Notes: a model not told the origin generated them from the sequence alone. A stretch of 64,000 bases of DNA from Pseudanabaena sp. M53BS1SP1A06MG (GCA_020404105.1 JADBWH010000036.1:39867-103866); one strand, 5' to 3'; shown: positions 18,796-28,665, counted from the first letter of the stretch. Translations and numbers: made by a program.

Positions 18796-20052
18796 TTAAA
18801 ACTTGATCGTGCGACGATGTGCTGCCACAGATTCAACCAGACCGATCGCCAGAAAATTAGCAATCAATGCTGATCTTCCATAACTGAGCCAAGGTAGAGG
18901 AATGCCTGTTACAGGAGCAACATTGATGTTCATTCCAATATTTACAAAGGTTTGAAACAGTACAAAGGAAAATACGCCGATCGCTAATAGGGAACCAAAG
19001 TTATCCCGAGCATTCACCGCAATTACCAATAACCGCCAACAAATACCGACAAACAGCAACAGGACGCAAATGCAACCGATAAAACCAAACTCCTCACCGA
19101 TTGCCGAAAAAATAAAATCAGTATGTTGCTCAGGAATGAAATTTAATTGAGTCTGAGTGCCCTTGAGCCAGCCCTGCCCCCAGAGCTTTCCTGCACCGAT
19201 TGCAATCCTTGACTGAATTACGTGATAGCCTGCGCCAAGAGGATCTTGGTTGGGATCGATAAACAGTAACAAGCGTTTTTTTTGATAATCATGGAGAATA
19301 TTCCAGAGCAGGAGTCCCGCTTGACCTGCGATGAGATTGACCACCACTGCGATGACAGTACTGACAACTCGAAACCAAGGTAGAGAAACCCATGCGGTCA
19401 CCCCCATGAGAATTACCCAAACAATCCATGCAGGTAAATAGAGTGAAAATAATACTGCCGAAACAATTGGTGAAAATATCAGCGCTAGCCAGCCGCCACT
19501 TGCCCCCGCCCAATACAACATCCCAATTGTAATTGCCGCAAATACAAGAGCCGTCCCTAGATTCGGTTGCAAGAAGATCAAAATCCAAGGTGGCAAAGTC
19601 ACCCAAGCGACCTTAAAGGCATCGATAGGATTCTGGATAGGACGATCGTGCATGACGGCTGCAAGAGAAATAATAACCCCCACCTTGGCAAACTCCGATG
19701 GCTGGATATTAAATCCTCCGATGGTAATCCAGCGCTCTGCACCGAGAGCAGTTGTACCGATCACTAGTACTAAAATCAAAGAAATATTGGTAATAGCATA
19801 GGTAATCCAGTGCAACCGCAATAGGCGATCATAATGAAAACGCGCGATCGCAAACATTGCCGTTAAACCAACTACACCTGTTACCCAATGCTGCCACCAT
19901 TCCGTGCGCTTAGAGCTATAGTCGGAACTGTAGATGGCGATACCACCTAAAACTGTCAATAAAATGGGAAATAACAACAACATCGGATCGGCATCGCGCC
20001 ATTCCCTTTTTATATTTTCCCAATTTGGCAGTTCTAAACCTTTTACGATCAT
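18796..20052 (-). CDS. rodA: Rod-shape-determining protein RodA
   Basis: This SEDS-family glycosyltransferase polymerises lipid II during side-wall growth, with a class B PBP partner and MreB. The 418-residue protein has about ten hydrophobic segments and SEDS motifs such as FNIQPSEFAKVG, QPNLGTALVF, RIAIGAGKLWGQGW, PEQHTDFIFSAIGEEFG and the terminal LPWLSYGRSALIANFLAIGL. Length is typical. It begins 6 bp after the menG stop codon on the same strand, so the two are cotranscribed. FtsW would be the alternative, but the QTQLNFIPEQHTDF loop and the operon position favour RodA. Confidence 0.93.
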   Translation of the reverse strand: MIVKGLELPNWENIKREWRDADPMLLLFPILLTVLGGIAIYSSDYSSKRTEWWQHWVTGVVGLTAMFAIARFHYDRLLRLHWITYAITNISLILVLVIGTTALGAERWITIGGFNIQPSEFAKVGVIISLAAVMHDRPIQNPIDAFKVAWVTLPPWILIFLQPNLGTALVFAAITIGMLYWAGASGGWLALIFSPIVSAVLFSLYLPAWIVWVILMGVTAWVSLPWFRVVSTVIAVVVNLIAGQAGLLLWNILHDYQKKRLLLFIDPNQDPLGAGYHVIQSRIAIGAGKLWGQGWLKGTQTQLNFIPEQHTDFIFSAIGEEFGFIGCICVLLLFVGICWRLLVIAVNARDNFGSLLAIGVFSFVLFQTFVNIGMNINVAPVTGIPLPWLSYGRSALIANFLAIGLVESVAAHRRTIKF

Positions 20053-20058
20053 ATGCTG

Positions 20059-20766
20059 CTACTTTTGCAAAACTAATATTCCCATCATGCCATTGGCGAT
20101 CACATAATGGGTAGCACTGGAAAAACCTGCGGCTTTAGCGAGTTTGACCTGCTCTGCACCAATCGGAAATCTGGCTAAACTTGATGCAATATAGGCATAC
20201 TCGGAAGTCATCGCAAAGCGATTAGCTAGGGGGACAACGATGCGATCTAGATAAAAATCTTGAAAAGCTTGCATCAAGCGATCACTAGGGCGATGAAAGT
20301 CTAATATTGCCGCCTTTGCACCATCCTTTAAAACTCGATGTAACTCTGATAAACACTGAGGAATATTTTTGACGTTGCGTAACCCATAGGCTAGAGTTGC
20401 CCCATCAAAGCTATTATCACCAAAAGTTAGGTTCAAGACATTCCCCTCTTGCCATGTCAAACTCTTTTGAATTTTTGGCAAATATTTCCTCGCCTTGTCC
20501 GCTGCGATCGCTAAAAGTTCCTTAGAAAAATCTACACCAATCACTTGCCCCGTTGGAGCTACCTTTTGGGCAAGTAAAGCCGTCATATCTCCAGATCCAC
20601 AACAGAGATCCAGCCATGTTTCTCCCTGTTTTGGTTCGCACCAAAGCAAAGCCATTTTTTTCCAGATCCGATGCTGACCTAAACTGAGGAGATCATTAAA
20701 TTGATCATAAACTGGAGCAATACGATCGAAAATCTGTTGGACATCAGTTTCCGAAGGTTGAGACAT
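20059..20766 (-). CDS. menG: Demethylphylloquinone-type methyltransferase (MenG/UbiE family)
   Basis: This 235-residue SAM-dependent class I methyltransferase has the SAM motif LDLCCGSGDMTALLA, a following GVDFSKELL, the UbiE/MenG signature YGLRNVKNIPQCLSELHRVLKDG, and an ending GMMGILVLQK. In cyanobacteria this family performs the ring methylation in phylloquinone (vitamin K1) synthesis, needed for photosystem I. It is first in an operon with rodA (6 bp apart). Confidence 0.9.
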   Translation of the reverse strand: MSQPSETDVQQIFDRIAPVYDQFNDLLSLGQHRIWKKMALLWCEPKQGETWLDLCCGSGDMTALLAQKVAPTGQVIGVDFSKELLAIAADKARKYLPKIQKSLTWQEGNVLNLTFGDNSFDGATLAYGLRNVKNIPQCLSELHRVLKDGAKAAILDFHRPSDRLMQAFQDFYLDRIVVPLANRFAMTSEYAYIASSLARFPIGAEQVKLAKAAGFSSATHYVIANGMMGILVLQK

Positions 20767-20822
20767 GGTATTACCTAAAAATTTTTTAAATAGTTATAGA
20801 TAGTTACAGAAATCATCATATA

Positions 20823-20893
20823 GCGCTTTTCAACCACCACATGTTTAGTGGTGTGGATTTGCTAGACCACCAAACATGTGAGGGTTGCAATAT
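20823..20893. repeat. Imperfect palindrome upstream of menG
   Basis: CACATGTTTAGTGGTGTGG is mirrored imperfectly by CTAGACCACCAAACATGTG around 20840-20882. It lies in the divergent gap between menG and the 20992 gene and could be a degraded repeat or a regulatory hairpin. Confidence 0.35.
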
Positions 20894-20991
20894 CAGCACA
20901 ATCGCTGAGCGAATTCATAGCCGAGAATTTTGTCCTCATGCAACAATAGTAAGCAATAGGTTCATTGTCGGCAGCAAAATTTTGCCTAACT

Positions 20992-21645
20992 ATGCAAAAA
21001 CTTTGGTTTAAAAGCAAGCGATCGCAACCATTGCTAACAGCAGAAGATATTCCAAAATCTTCTCCAGCAACAGAGGTTTCTCCACAGACATCCACTGATC
21101 CTGTCCTCAGTAACTCTGTAACAGTAGGTCAAGAGACTGAGAAATTCACATTAACGAGGCAGGGAATTCTAAAATACTTTTCCCAAATCCCCCAAAAATC
21201 TCCAAAATGGCAAGTTTCCCCTAATTTGGTGATTTTAATATTGGGATTAGGTGGAATAACTATATTTACAATGCTAGGAATGCAATATCTAACTGCTCCT
21301 GAAGCAACACCTGATAGCACTCTTACCTGTAGATCCAAAATCAGTGGCGATTGGCAAACCCCTATTGGCAAATTAACATTGCAAGAGGAACGTGTAGATG
21401 TGATTTCAGGCAAATATGAATATGCCAATTTTGATCGGGGCAAGATTAACGGTGAGTTTACAGGCAAATTAAATAACAATGTCATTAATTTTGATTGGCA
21501 GGAAACTCCCAAACAGCAACCCAAACAACAAGGAAAAGGGATTATTATTTTTGGTGAAGGCTGCAAAGAATTTTACGGTAGCTATGGGACTGGCGACAGT
21601 ACTAGCAACTTTGGTAGTTGGCAAGGCTCGCGTATATCAAAATAA
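20992..21645 (+). CDS. Single-pass membrane protein, unknown function
   Basis: I do not recognise this family. The frame opens at a TTG (20965), but the ATG at 20992 (MQKLWFKSKRSQ) is the more likely start, giving 217 residues. It has a basic N-terminus, a proline/serine-rich linker, one hydrophobic segment near residues 80-105 (VILILGLGGITIFTMLGM) and a C-terminal domain of about 110 residues rich in short beta strands with two Cys, probably outside the cytoplasm. The repeated GKL/GKY/GEF pattern suggests a small beta-barrel or sandwich. It is transcribed alone, and a family A element lies 75 bp downstream. Confidence 0.7.
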   Translation: MQKLWFKSKRSQPLLTAEDIPKSSPATEVSPQTSTDPVLSNSVTVGQETEKFTLTRQGILKYFSQIPQKSPKWQVSPNLVILILGLGGITIFTMLGMQYLTAPEATPDSTLTCRSKISGDWQTPIGKLTLQEERVDVISGKYEYANFDRGKINGEFTGKLNNNVINFDWQETPKQQPKQQGKGIIIFGEGCKEFYGSYGTGDSTSNFGSWQGSRISK

Positions 21646-21720
21646 AAGCCAAAATATTGATTGATCTGAAAAATATTGAAAAATGGTTAAAGTGATTTGA
21701 CAAGAAGCTTATTTTATAAT

Positions 21721-21831
21721 TACAGCGTTTTGCGCTTACTTAAATCCTAGAAGTATTTTTGAAAGTGGTGCGAATCGCCACTTTATAAAAATACTTCTGT
21801 ACTACTCAAAGCCACAAAAGGCTGTAATACT
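21721..21831. mobile_element. Family A palindromic element, copy 2
   Basis: The full-length unit (about 110 bp) starts TACAGCGTTTTGCGCTTAC and ends AAGGCTGTAATA. The central arms GAAGTATTTTTGAAAGTGG and CCACTTTATAAAAATACTTC mirror each other with a one-base indel. It has short TACAGC/GCTGTA ends. Confidence 0.75.
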
Positions 21832-21911
21832 ATTCAAAACACTATATTTGAGGAAATATTCCTTTTTAGAAATTTAGAAAAAGAAACTGTTGACAAATAG
21901 GGACGTAAACC

Positions 21912-23567
21912 ATGGAAATTTGCGATACCAAATCAGAATCATGTACATTAATCGAAAAGCTAAATGAAATTGGAATTGCGCTATCAGCGGAAAAGAATAC
22001 ACCTAAGCTTTTGAAGATGATTTTGAGTGGGGCAAAAACAATTTTAAATGCTGATGCAGGAACACTTTATCTGGCAACCGAGGATAAGAGATATCTGCAA
22101 TTTGAAATAATGATGAATGACTCTCTTGGCACTATTCCCGTAAATGAGCCGATTCCCTTTCCTGCTTTGCCTCTCTATGATGATGATGGTAAACCCAACG
22201 AGACCATGGTGGCAGCCCGCGCTGCACTTGACAAAAAAACGATTAATATACCTGATGCCTATGTCGCTGAGGGATTTGATTTTGCAGGGACTAGAGCTTT
22301 TGATACCAGAACGGGCTATCGATCTCAGTCATTTCTCACATTGCCCATGCTCAATCATGAAAATGAACTGATTGGGGTATTGCAGTTAATTAACGCGAAA
22401 GATCCAGAGACAAACAAAATCATTGAATTTTCGCAAACCTCTCAACGCATTGGAGAATCCTTAGCATCCCAAGCTGCAATCGCTCTGGCAAATAACAAGC
22501 TGATTGGTCAATTTCGCGAGCTATTTGAATCCTTTATTAATCTCATATCTGAGGCGATCGATAAAAAATCTCCTTACAATGGCAAGCATTGCCGCCGAGT
22601 CCCGACATTGACGATGATGATCGCCGATGCCGCTTGCAAAGCGGACTATGGAATTTTTAAAGAATTTTCTCTAGATGAGGATGAACGCTATGAGCTCAGA
22701 ATTGCAGGATTGCTCCACGATTGCGGAAAGGTGACAACCCCTGTTCATGTGATTGATAAAGCAACTAAGTTAGAAACTATTTTTGATCGCATTTATTTAG
22801 TCAATACACGCTTTGAAGTACTCAAACGGGATGCGGAAATCAATTTTCTTAACCAAAAAATTGCGGCGATCGAATCGGGCAATCTCAGCATCATTCCCGA
22901 TCTCGAAGCAGCTTTGCAACAAAAGCTAGCTCAATATTCTAGTGATCAGGATTTCTTACAAGTCTGCAATATTGGAGGAGAGTTTATGCACGATGAGTAT
23001 AAGAAACGTCTTCAACAAATTGCTAAATATCGCTGGATTGATCCCCAAGGTATAGATACTAATTTCCTCAGTGACAATGAAGTTTATAACCTGAATATTT
23101 CAAGAGGAACTCTCACCGCAGAAGAACGCAAAGTGATTAATGACCACATTGTGGTTACGATTGAAATGTTGGAGCAGTTGCCCTACCCCCGTAATCTCCG
23201 CCGTGTGCCTGAATATGCAGGTGGTCACCATGAGCGCATGGATGGCAAGGGCTATCCCAAAGGCTTAACCCGTGAGCAAATGTCTCTGCCAGCAAGAATG
23301 ATGGGAATTGCTGATATATTTGAAGCCCTGAGCGCCAAAGATCGCCCTTATAAGAAAGGTAAAACTTTATCTGAGTGTCTCCATATCCTCGGTAAGATGA
23401 AACTGGATAACCACATTGATCCCGATCTATTTGATCTCTTTGTTAGCGAAAAGGTCTACCTGCGCTATGCCCGTGAATATCTTGATCCCGATCAGATCGA
23501 TGAGGTAGATGAGAATAATATCCCTGGATACACACCACCTTTTGCTTATTTTCTCGGTACTAGCTAA
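21912..23567 (+). CDS. GAF-HD-GYP phosphodiesterase
   Basis: This 551-residue cytoplasmic protein has a GAF domain (about 10-200) followed by an HD-GYP domain (about 215-520). The metal-binding HDCGKVTTP and the diagnostic HHERMDGKGYP are intact, so c-di-GMP hydrolysis is expected; the GAF domain would sense a ligand or cyclic nucleotide. A long insertion between the HD and GYP halves (about residues 285-380) is present, as in several cyanobacterial members. Start at ATG 21912. Together with the GGDEF-EAL gene at 14827 it suggests active c-di-GMP turnover. Confidence 0.9.
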   Translation: MEICDTKSESCTLIEKLNEIGIALSAEKNTPKLLKMILSGAKTILNADAGTLYLATEDKRYLQFEIMMNDSLGTIPVNEPIPFPALPLYDDDGKPNETMVAARAALDKKTINIPDAYVAEGFDFAGTRAFDTRTGYRSQSFLTLPMLNHENELIGVLQLINAKDPETNKIIEFSQTSQRIGESLASQAAIALANNKLIGQFRELFESFINLISEAIDKKSPYNGKHCRRVPTLTMMIADAACKADYGIFKEFSLDEDERYELRIAGLLHDCGKVTTPVHVIDKATKLETIFDRIYLVNTRFEVLKRDAEINFLNQKIAAIESGNLSIIPDLEAALQQKLAQYSSDQDFLQVCNIGGEFMHDEYKKRLQQIAKYRWIDPQGIDTNFLSDNEVYNLNISRGTLTAEERKVINDHIVVTIEMLEQLPYPRNLRRVPEYAGGHHERMDGKGYPKGLTREQMSLPARMMGIADIFEALSAKDRPYKKGKTLSECLHILGKMKLDNHIDPDLFDLFVSEKVYLRYAREYLDPDQIDEVDENNIPGYTPPFAYFLGTS

Positions 23568-23777
23568 GGGAGGTGCGGTAAGATAAAGGACTAATTTCTT
23601 ATGGGTTATATTTGCCTAATCATAAAAATTAGGTTATTTATCAAATCGCAGAAACCTAATTTTTTGCCATATTTTTTGCCATAAGAATGAGACGATGAAA
23701 AGCGCTTTGCGTAGTTTCTTTTTAACCCAAAGCATTGTTGCTCAAAATTTTCAAAAAATTTGATTTTGTACTTACTT

Positions 23778-24527
23778 ATGTTCGCTCAGTTTCGCTCTCA
23801 ATATCCACAGGGGCGCATCCAGACTGAGATGCTCCCTAAAATAGATGGTCTCCATGCTTTTAGGGCGATTGTGTCTCAGGGTGATGCGATCATGGGGACG
23901 GCTACGGCTGTCGATGGAGATCTGGAATTAGCAGAAGATCGCGCTGTGAAGCGTGCTTTGACGATCGCAGGTATTGCCTTCGATAACGGGTTTGATAGTA
24001 ACTATAGCAATTATGCAGGGCGATCGCCAATTTTGACACAGATTTCGCGCGAACCTGCGTCGGTAAATTCTCTGCCCTCTGCCAATTTGAATAACCTAGG
24101 CAGTTTAGGAACGGGACATCACACAACGACGCACACAATTCAGTCAGAGACAGCATTAGAATATGTCAATGAATATGGAGTGAATGACTATGCAACTGAT
24201 GATAATTTGCCATATGTGCCTAGTGAACAAACCCATCGCTCCCACGAAGAAATTGTAACTCGTCCTTCTGAGCTTGTCCCTAGCAAATCGTCAGACCCTA
24301 TAATCGCACCAGAGCCAATTGATCTATCCGATGCAATTTCTAAAATTGATGTAGAGATGGATCGACTGAATTGGACAAAACCACAGGGGAGGGATTATTT
24401 AGTCCGTACTTTTGATAAAAAATCACGGCAGCAATTAACTAATGATGAGTTATTGCAATTTCTCAGTTATCTTAAGTCCTTGCCAACCCCCTATCGCCAA
24501 CCAGCCAATAATGACGATTTTTTCTAA
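23778..24527 (+). CDS. Conserved cyanobacterial protein, unknown function
   Basis: The frame opens at a TTG (23760), but the ATG at 23778 starts MFAQFRSQYPQG, which I take as the real start (249 residues). There is an N-terminal domain of about 90 residues (ending ALTIAGIAF) that looks alpha/beta, a long low-complexity Ser/Asn/Thr-rich linker, and a conserved C-terminal patch, EMDRLNWTKPQGRDYLVRTF then KKSRQQLTNDELLQFLSYL. Similar three-part hypothetical proteins occur in other cyanobacteria. I do not assign a function. It lies 246 bp before the ycf46 operon on the same strand. Confidence 0.65.
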   Translation: MFAQFRSQYPQGRIQTEMLPKIDGLHAFRAIVSQGDAIMGTATAVDGDLELAEDRAVKRALTIAGIAFDNGFDSNYSNYAGRSPILTQISREPASVNSLPSANLNNLGSLGTGHHTTTHTIQSETALEYVNEYGVNDYATDDNLPYVPSEQTHRSHEEIVTRPSELVPSKSSDPIIAPEPIDLSDAISKIDVEMDRLNWTKPQGRDYLVRTFDKKSRQQLTNDELLQFLSYLKSLPTPYRQPANNDDFF

Positions 24528-24656
24528 ATTAGCGCTTCAAATAAATAGATGAGCCTAATTACCTAATTATTTATTAGGATGTGTTATTGCAACGCGATCA
24601 ATCATCTAAATAAGCCGCATATGCTCTTACAGCAGCTTGATAATCGATCAAACTGC

Positions 24657-24703
24657 AATAAATTTTGAGAAAGTGTCATAAGTCAACACTACCTCAAAAT
24701 TTA
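24657..24703. repeat. Inverted repeat upstream of ycf46
   Basis: AATAAATTTTGAGAAAGTG and CACTACCTCAAAATTTAT mirror each other imperfectly. It may be a terminator for the 23778 gene or a repeat relic. Confidence 0.4.
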
Positions 24704-24773
24704 TCGAGTTTTACTGAAGCGCAAAGCACTGTATGCTTTGCGTATTTTGATTAATCCCAGACATTCCACCATA

Positions 24774-26474
24774 ATGAAATCTCTTAATTTTCAAGAAGAA
24801 CTGAGCTTACTCATCCGTGCTAAATGTCCGATTATTTATGTCGTGACATGGGAAGAAGAACGTGCGGAGAGGTCGATCGCCCAAGTTGCTCAAGAATGCA
24901 GTCCACCAAGACAAATGCTCTATTACGATTTGGTGCGGGGCTTTGAGCATAATCAGGAGGGTAAAAATAATTTACTACAAGCTTTGCAGGTTGCTGAAAA
25001 TAGCGATCGCCAAACAGCTAGCATTTATGTTTTTCGCGATCTACATCGTCGCTTAGCTTCACAACGCCTTGATGAAATTTTTGTGCGTCAGTTGCGGAAT
25101 CTGTATCGCAGCTTTCGCAATACTCGTAAGACTTTGATTTTACTCAGTCCACTTCTGGAAATGCCCTCTGAACTAGAAGAGCAGATGGCAGTGCTCTATT
25201 TCCCTTTACCTGAAAATAAAGAAATCCGAAATATCATCGAACAGATGATTCCTGCGGAACAGTTGCGCTTGGGAGGGAATAGCCTCGATCAACTGGTGAA
25301 AGCTTGCATGGGGATGACCCGAGATCGCATTTGCCACACCCTATCCAAATCCATCGTCCAGAAGCATTATTTGAATGAATCCGATATTGATCGCGTTTTG
25401 ATCGAAAAACAAAAGCGAATTCGTCAAACAGAATTTTTAGAATTTTTCACACCCAATGAAACCTTAGATAGTATCGGTGGTTTAGATAATTTCAAGCTGT
25501 GGTTGATGCAACGTCAGCTAGCCTTTTCCGATGAAGCGAGAGCCTATGGTTTACCGAATCCAAGGGGAGTTCTGTTATTAGGAATTCAAGGAACAGGGAA
25601 AAGTCTTTGTGCAAAGGTGATCGCCAATCTTTGGCGTTTACCATTGTTACGACTAGATGTGGGGCGTTTGTTTGGTAGCCTAGTTGGACAGTCTGAAAGC
25701 CGTACCCGTCAAACGATCCAGTTAGCTGAAGCCCTTGCCCCTTGTATTCTCTGGATTGATGAGATTGATAAGGCTTTTGGGGGAATTGCCAATAGTATAG
25801 GGGATTCGGGAACTAGTCAGCGTGTACTGGGGACTTTGTTAACTTGGATGCAGGAAAAATCGAGTCCAGTCTTTGTGGTTGCCACGGCAAATAATATTCA
25901 TGCCCTACCGCCTGAACTCTTACGAAAAGGGAGATTCGATGAATTGTTCTTTATCAATTTACCAACCCCTGAGGAACGTAAGGAAATTTTCCAATTACAT
26001 TTGAAACGATTCCGACCTATGGAATTGCGTAATTTTGATATTGATAGAATGGCTTCCATCTCTAAGGAGTTTAGTGGAGCGGAAATCGAACAGGCGATCG
26101 TAGAAGGCATGTATCGTTCTTTTCATGAGCAGAGGGATGTCACGACTGAAGACATTATTGGCGCAATTAAAGAAACCTATCCCTTAGCGAGTACTGCAAG
26201 AGAACAAATTAGCTTTATGCAGGCATGGGCAAATCAAGGGAGAGCGAGAAGTGCTTCGCAATGCGAAAATAATTCACGAGGCAAAATAGTTAATCAGGGG
26301 AATAATAATTCCAATAGCTCAATCGATATGAGTGTGATTAAGCAAGCAACTAAACCTGCAATCGAGAATTCAATTGACTTGTCAATAGTTAAAACCAGTG
26401 ATCTTACAACCGTTAAGAGTCGTCCTCTACCACCTCCACCTCTGCCGCAAATAAAATCTAGCTCAGACTCATGA
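24774..26474 (+). CDS. ycf46: Ycf46 family AAA+ ATPase
   Basis: The protein has an N-terminal domain (EELSLLIRAKCPIIYVVTWEE) and a C-terminal AAA+ module with Walker A GIQGTGKSLCA (about residue 280), Walker B ILWIDEIDKAF and a second region of homology containing RKGRFDELF. Ycf46 members are found in cyanobacteria and red-algal plastids and have been linked to inorganic-carbon use and photosynthesis regulation in Synechocystis. The ATG at 24774 (MKSLNFQEEL) is chosen over the TTG 12 codons upstream. The last 40 residues are a proline-rich tail. The stop overlaps the next ATG (ATGA). Confidence 0.9.
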   Translation: MKSLNFQEELSLLIRAKCPIIYVVTWEEERAERSIAQVAQECSPPRQMLYYDLVRGFEHNQEGKNNLLQALQVAENSDRQTASIYVFRDLHRRLASQRLDEIFVRQLRNLYRSFRNTRKTLILLSPLLEMPSELEEQMAVLYFPLPENKEIRNIIEQMIPAEQLRLGGNSLDQLVKACMGMTRDRICHTLSKSIVQKHYLNESDIDRVLIEKQKRIRQTEFLEFFTPNETLDSIGGLDNFKLWLMQRQLAFSDEARAYGLPNPRGVLLLGIQGTGKSLCAKVIANLWRLPLLRLDVGRLFGSLVGQSESRTRQTIQLAEALAPCILWIDEIDKAFGGIANSIGDSGTSQRVLGTLLTWMQEKSSPVFVVATANNIHALPPELLRKGRFDELFFINLPTPEERKEIFQLHLKRFRPMELRNFDIDRMASISKEFSGAEIEQAIVEGMYRSFHEQRDVTTEDIIGAIKETYPLASTAREQISFMQAWANQGRARSASQCENNSRGKIVNQGNNNSNSSIDMSVIKQATKPAIENSIDLSIVKTSDLTTVKSRPLPPPPLPQIKSSSDS

Positions 26475-27028
26475 CTTCCCATTCCACCGACTCCTTTGAT
26501 AACCCTGATTTGCCACAGTTACAGGCAATTAAGGCGCATTTGGATTTAGTACTACTTGCCTTGGAGGCTTTAACGGGACTGGGTTCCGATGAGATATTGG
26601 CGGTTGCCGAAAAGCTTGGTTTAGAGGAAATTTTAAGCGATCGCATTACCCTTTGGCGGTTGCGACAGGCTAGCCCCCTTCGTAAGGGTAAAGGACGGAA
26701 AAAACTAGATGTGGATGAAGCGAGAGCAATGACTCTAATTAGTTGTACCCTAGCAGCTCAACAACAATTTGCTATTCGCAATGCTGTAGCCCAGTTAGAA
26801 AAATGCACTGCTCTCAAACGCCCTCCCTATCGCGAACCGATCCTTGGTGACTATCTTGATCGCTTTAATACATTGTATCAAGAACGGATGGCGGAGGAGG
26901 ATCAAGCAAAACCTGACGCAATTCAAAGATTAGCGTTAAAATTATTAATAGATCTACTTTTTTACAGTTCCCAAATCGGGTCGCGCCGCCTTTGGGTTGC
27001 CCTATTTGAGAGAAGTCAGAATAGTTAG
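26471..27028 (+). CDS. DUF3038 protein
   Basis: This 185-residue, mostly helical protein has the pattern LDLVLLALEALTGLGSDEIL and RLWVALFER seen in DUF3038 proteins of cyanobacteria. It overlaps ycf46 by 4 bp and is followed by the DUF4335 gene after 4 bp, an arrangement repeated in many cyanobacterial genomes, so the three probably work together. Biochemical function is unknown. Confidence 0.8.
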   Translation: MTSHSTDSFDNPDLPQLQAIKAHLDLVLLALEALTGLGSDEILAVAEKLGLEEILSDRITLWRLRQASPLRKGKGRKKLDVDEARAMTLISCTLAAQQQFAIRNAVAQLEKCTALKRPPYREPILGDYLDRFNTLYQERMAEEDQAKPDAIQRLALKLLIDLLFYSSQIGSRRLWVALFERSQNS

Positions 27029-27032
27029 TATT

Positions 27033-28325
27033 ATGAGCTACTCCTCGTCAGAATCAAATACCTTCAGTCGTCGCTATGAACTCCCAACCTGCTTACTAGA
27101 AGTCTGGACAGAGCGATCGCCTTTATCTGACTGGCAAGCACAAATTGTGGCACAGAATTTACGCTTTCGCTTGCAACTAGCGCATAATCGCAGAGTAATT
27201 ACGGGCAATCAACAACAAATTGCCAATCTGATCGAGGTAGTAACTAGCTATTGCGATCGCTGGCTCGCTCAGGATGATATTGAAACTCTTGATCACGTGA
27301 TTGTAGTTCCGAAATTATCAAAACTAAGGCTAACCACCTTACAATTGTTTGATCTGTATGAAAGTATCGAATTATGTGCTAATGAGTTTGTGATTTTGCC
27401 GAATGTGTTACTAGAGGTGCACCGCATCAATCTCAATTGGCTGAAGATTATGGCAGGGATAATCGCGATCATTGGAGTCAGTATTGGTGCAATCCGTTTG
27501 ATTTATCCACCTTCTGGTGAACAACCTAATTATCAAATAGCCTCTACTCCTAATGCCGCGCCTCCTGAGCAAGCCGCCCCCCCATCTGCTATTAGTTCAG
27601 CCCCAAAATCAGACAATAAATTAGCTCAATCAGAAAATAATGCCAAAGTTGCGGCTTCATCAAAGTCAACTAATCCTACAATTCCAAATTCTGAGATCAT
27701 ACCTGTTAATCCAAATGTTCCACAAACCGAACAGCTAAACAAGCCTGAGTCAAAGCCTCTTGAGAGAACTGATAAAGTAGCGATCGCTACTGAGCCAATG
27801 AATAACCCGAACAGCAATGTTGATCGTTACCGACAAGGATCTACTACAGGTTCTTCAGTAACTAATGATGGGACAACCGCAGCTAATGCTATACCGCAGC
27901 GAAGATTAGAAGTACCAAATAAGGATGTTTTGCAAGCACCAGTTAGTTCTGAAGATGCGAAACTTGCTCCTTCACCACCTACGAAATTTTCAGTTCCTGA
28001 GGTTGCATCCCGTTCTACTAATAATACGACCACTAATACTGCTAACATCAGTGTTTTACAAATTAAATCGGAAGTTCCTAGCAATATCACGGCAAATCTA
28101 GCCTTTTATTTACAGTCTCAACGCATTGACCTCATCTCTAATGGCAGAATTACGCTCGATCTTGAGATTACAGGTGATCGCATTAGCAATATAGCCACAG
28201 ATAATCAAAACTCAACATTAAAAGGGGATAGTGCGATCGCAGAATTAGAAAATATAATTCGCAAATGGCGATCACCAAGTTCCACAATAGGGAAAGTCCG
28301 TATAGTCTTGCAGATACAGAATTAA
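27033..28325 (+). CDS. DUF4335 membrane protein
   Basis: This protein has an N-terminal domain (FSRRYELPTCLLEVW, about residues 10-130) typical of DUF4335, one hydrophobic helix near 137-157 (IMAGIIAIIGVSIGAIRLI), a long Pro/Ser/Asn-rich linker and a C-terminal domain of about 95 residues (SVLQIKSEVPSNITANLAFYL). The frame extends 12 codons upstream, but the ATG at 27033 lies 4 bp after the DUF3038 stop and is the operon start. Predicted cytoplasmic N-terminus and external C-terminal domain; function unknown. It is the last gene of the ycf46 operon. Confidence 0.8.
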   Translation: MSYSSSESNTFSRRYELPTCLLEVWTERSPLSDWQAQIVAQNLRFRLQLAHNRRVITGNQQQIANLIEVVTSYCDRWLAQDDIETLDHVIVVPKLSKLRLTTLQLFDLYESIELCANEFVILPNVLLEVHRINLNWLKIMAGIIAIIGVSIGAIRLIYPPSGEQPNYQIASTPNAAPPEQAAPPSAISSAPKSDNKLAQSENNAKVAASSKSTNPTIPNSEIIPVNPNVPQTEQLNKPESKPLERTDKVAIATEPMNNPNSNVDRYRQGSTTGSSVTNDGTTAANAIPQRRLEVPNKDVLQAPVSSEDAKLAPSPPTKFSVPEVASRSTNNTTTNTANISVLQIKSEVPSNITANLAFYLQSQRIDLISNGRITLDLEITGDRISNIATDNQNSTLKGDSAIAELENIIRKWRSPSSTIGKVRIVLQIQN

Positions 28326-28350
28326 TAAGCTCTCTTTTGGAAAGCGTTTG

Positions 28351-28617
28351 TTAATCATCGATAATTTTGCATGGTATTGATATATCTTCATTCTGTCTAT
28401 AGACAGCGCAGACTCTATAATATCCGTCAGCGATTACTACTTTGCCCAAGTTAGAATCACACGCTAAAAGTATTGGTGAAAGCTTTTCTCCTTTTCTACT
28501 CTTGGCTAGATTTTTCTCAACATGAGAGTTAGAAGTACCAAGTAAATATAGACTAGAAGCACGAAAAATATCTTTTATTATTTTTCTCTTTTTCTTTTTG
28601 CTTTTCTCTATCTTTAC
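28351..28617 (-). pseudogene. Small ParB-like reading frame without a start codon
   Basis: An 88-codon open frame reads KDIFRASSLYLLGTSNSHVE then KNLAKSRKGEKLSPILLA and VVIADGYYRVCAVYRQNEDI, ending CKIIDD. It resembles a small widespread protein family whose members have LSPxLL, then IADGYHRVCASY (a ParB/sulfiredoxin-like ADGxHR motif). No ATG, GTG or TTG lies upstream of the conserved region before an in-frame stop (28618-28620), and the motif His is Tyr. It is either a decayed gene or one starting at an unusual codon (ATA). A Lys-rich N-terminus is visible. Confidence 0.55.
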
Positions 28618-28665
28618 CTATAAATGTTCCTGAATCTTAATTCTTAGACTTGAGCATACACTCTA

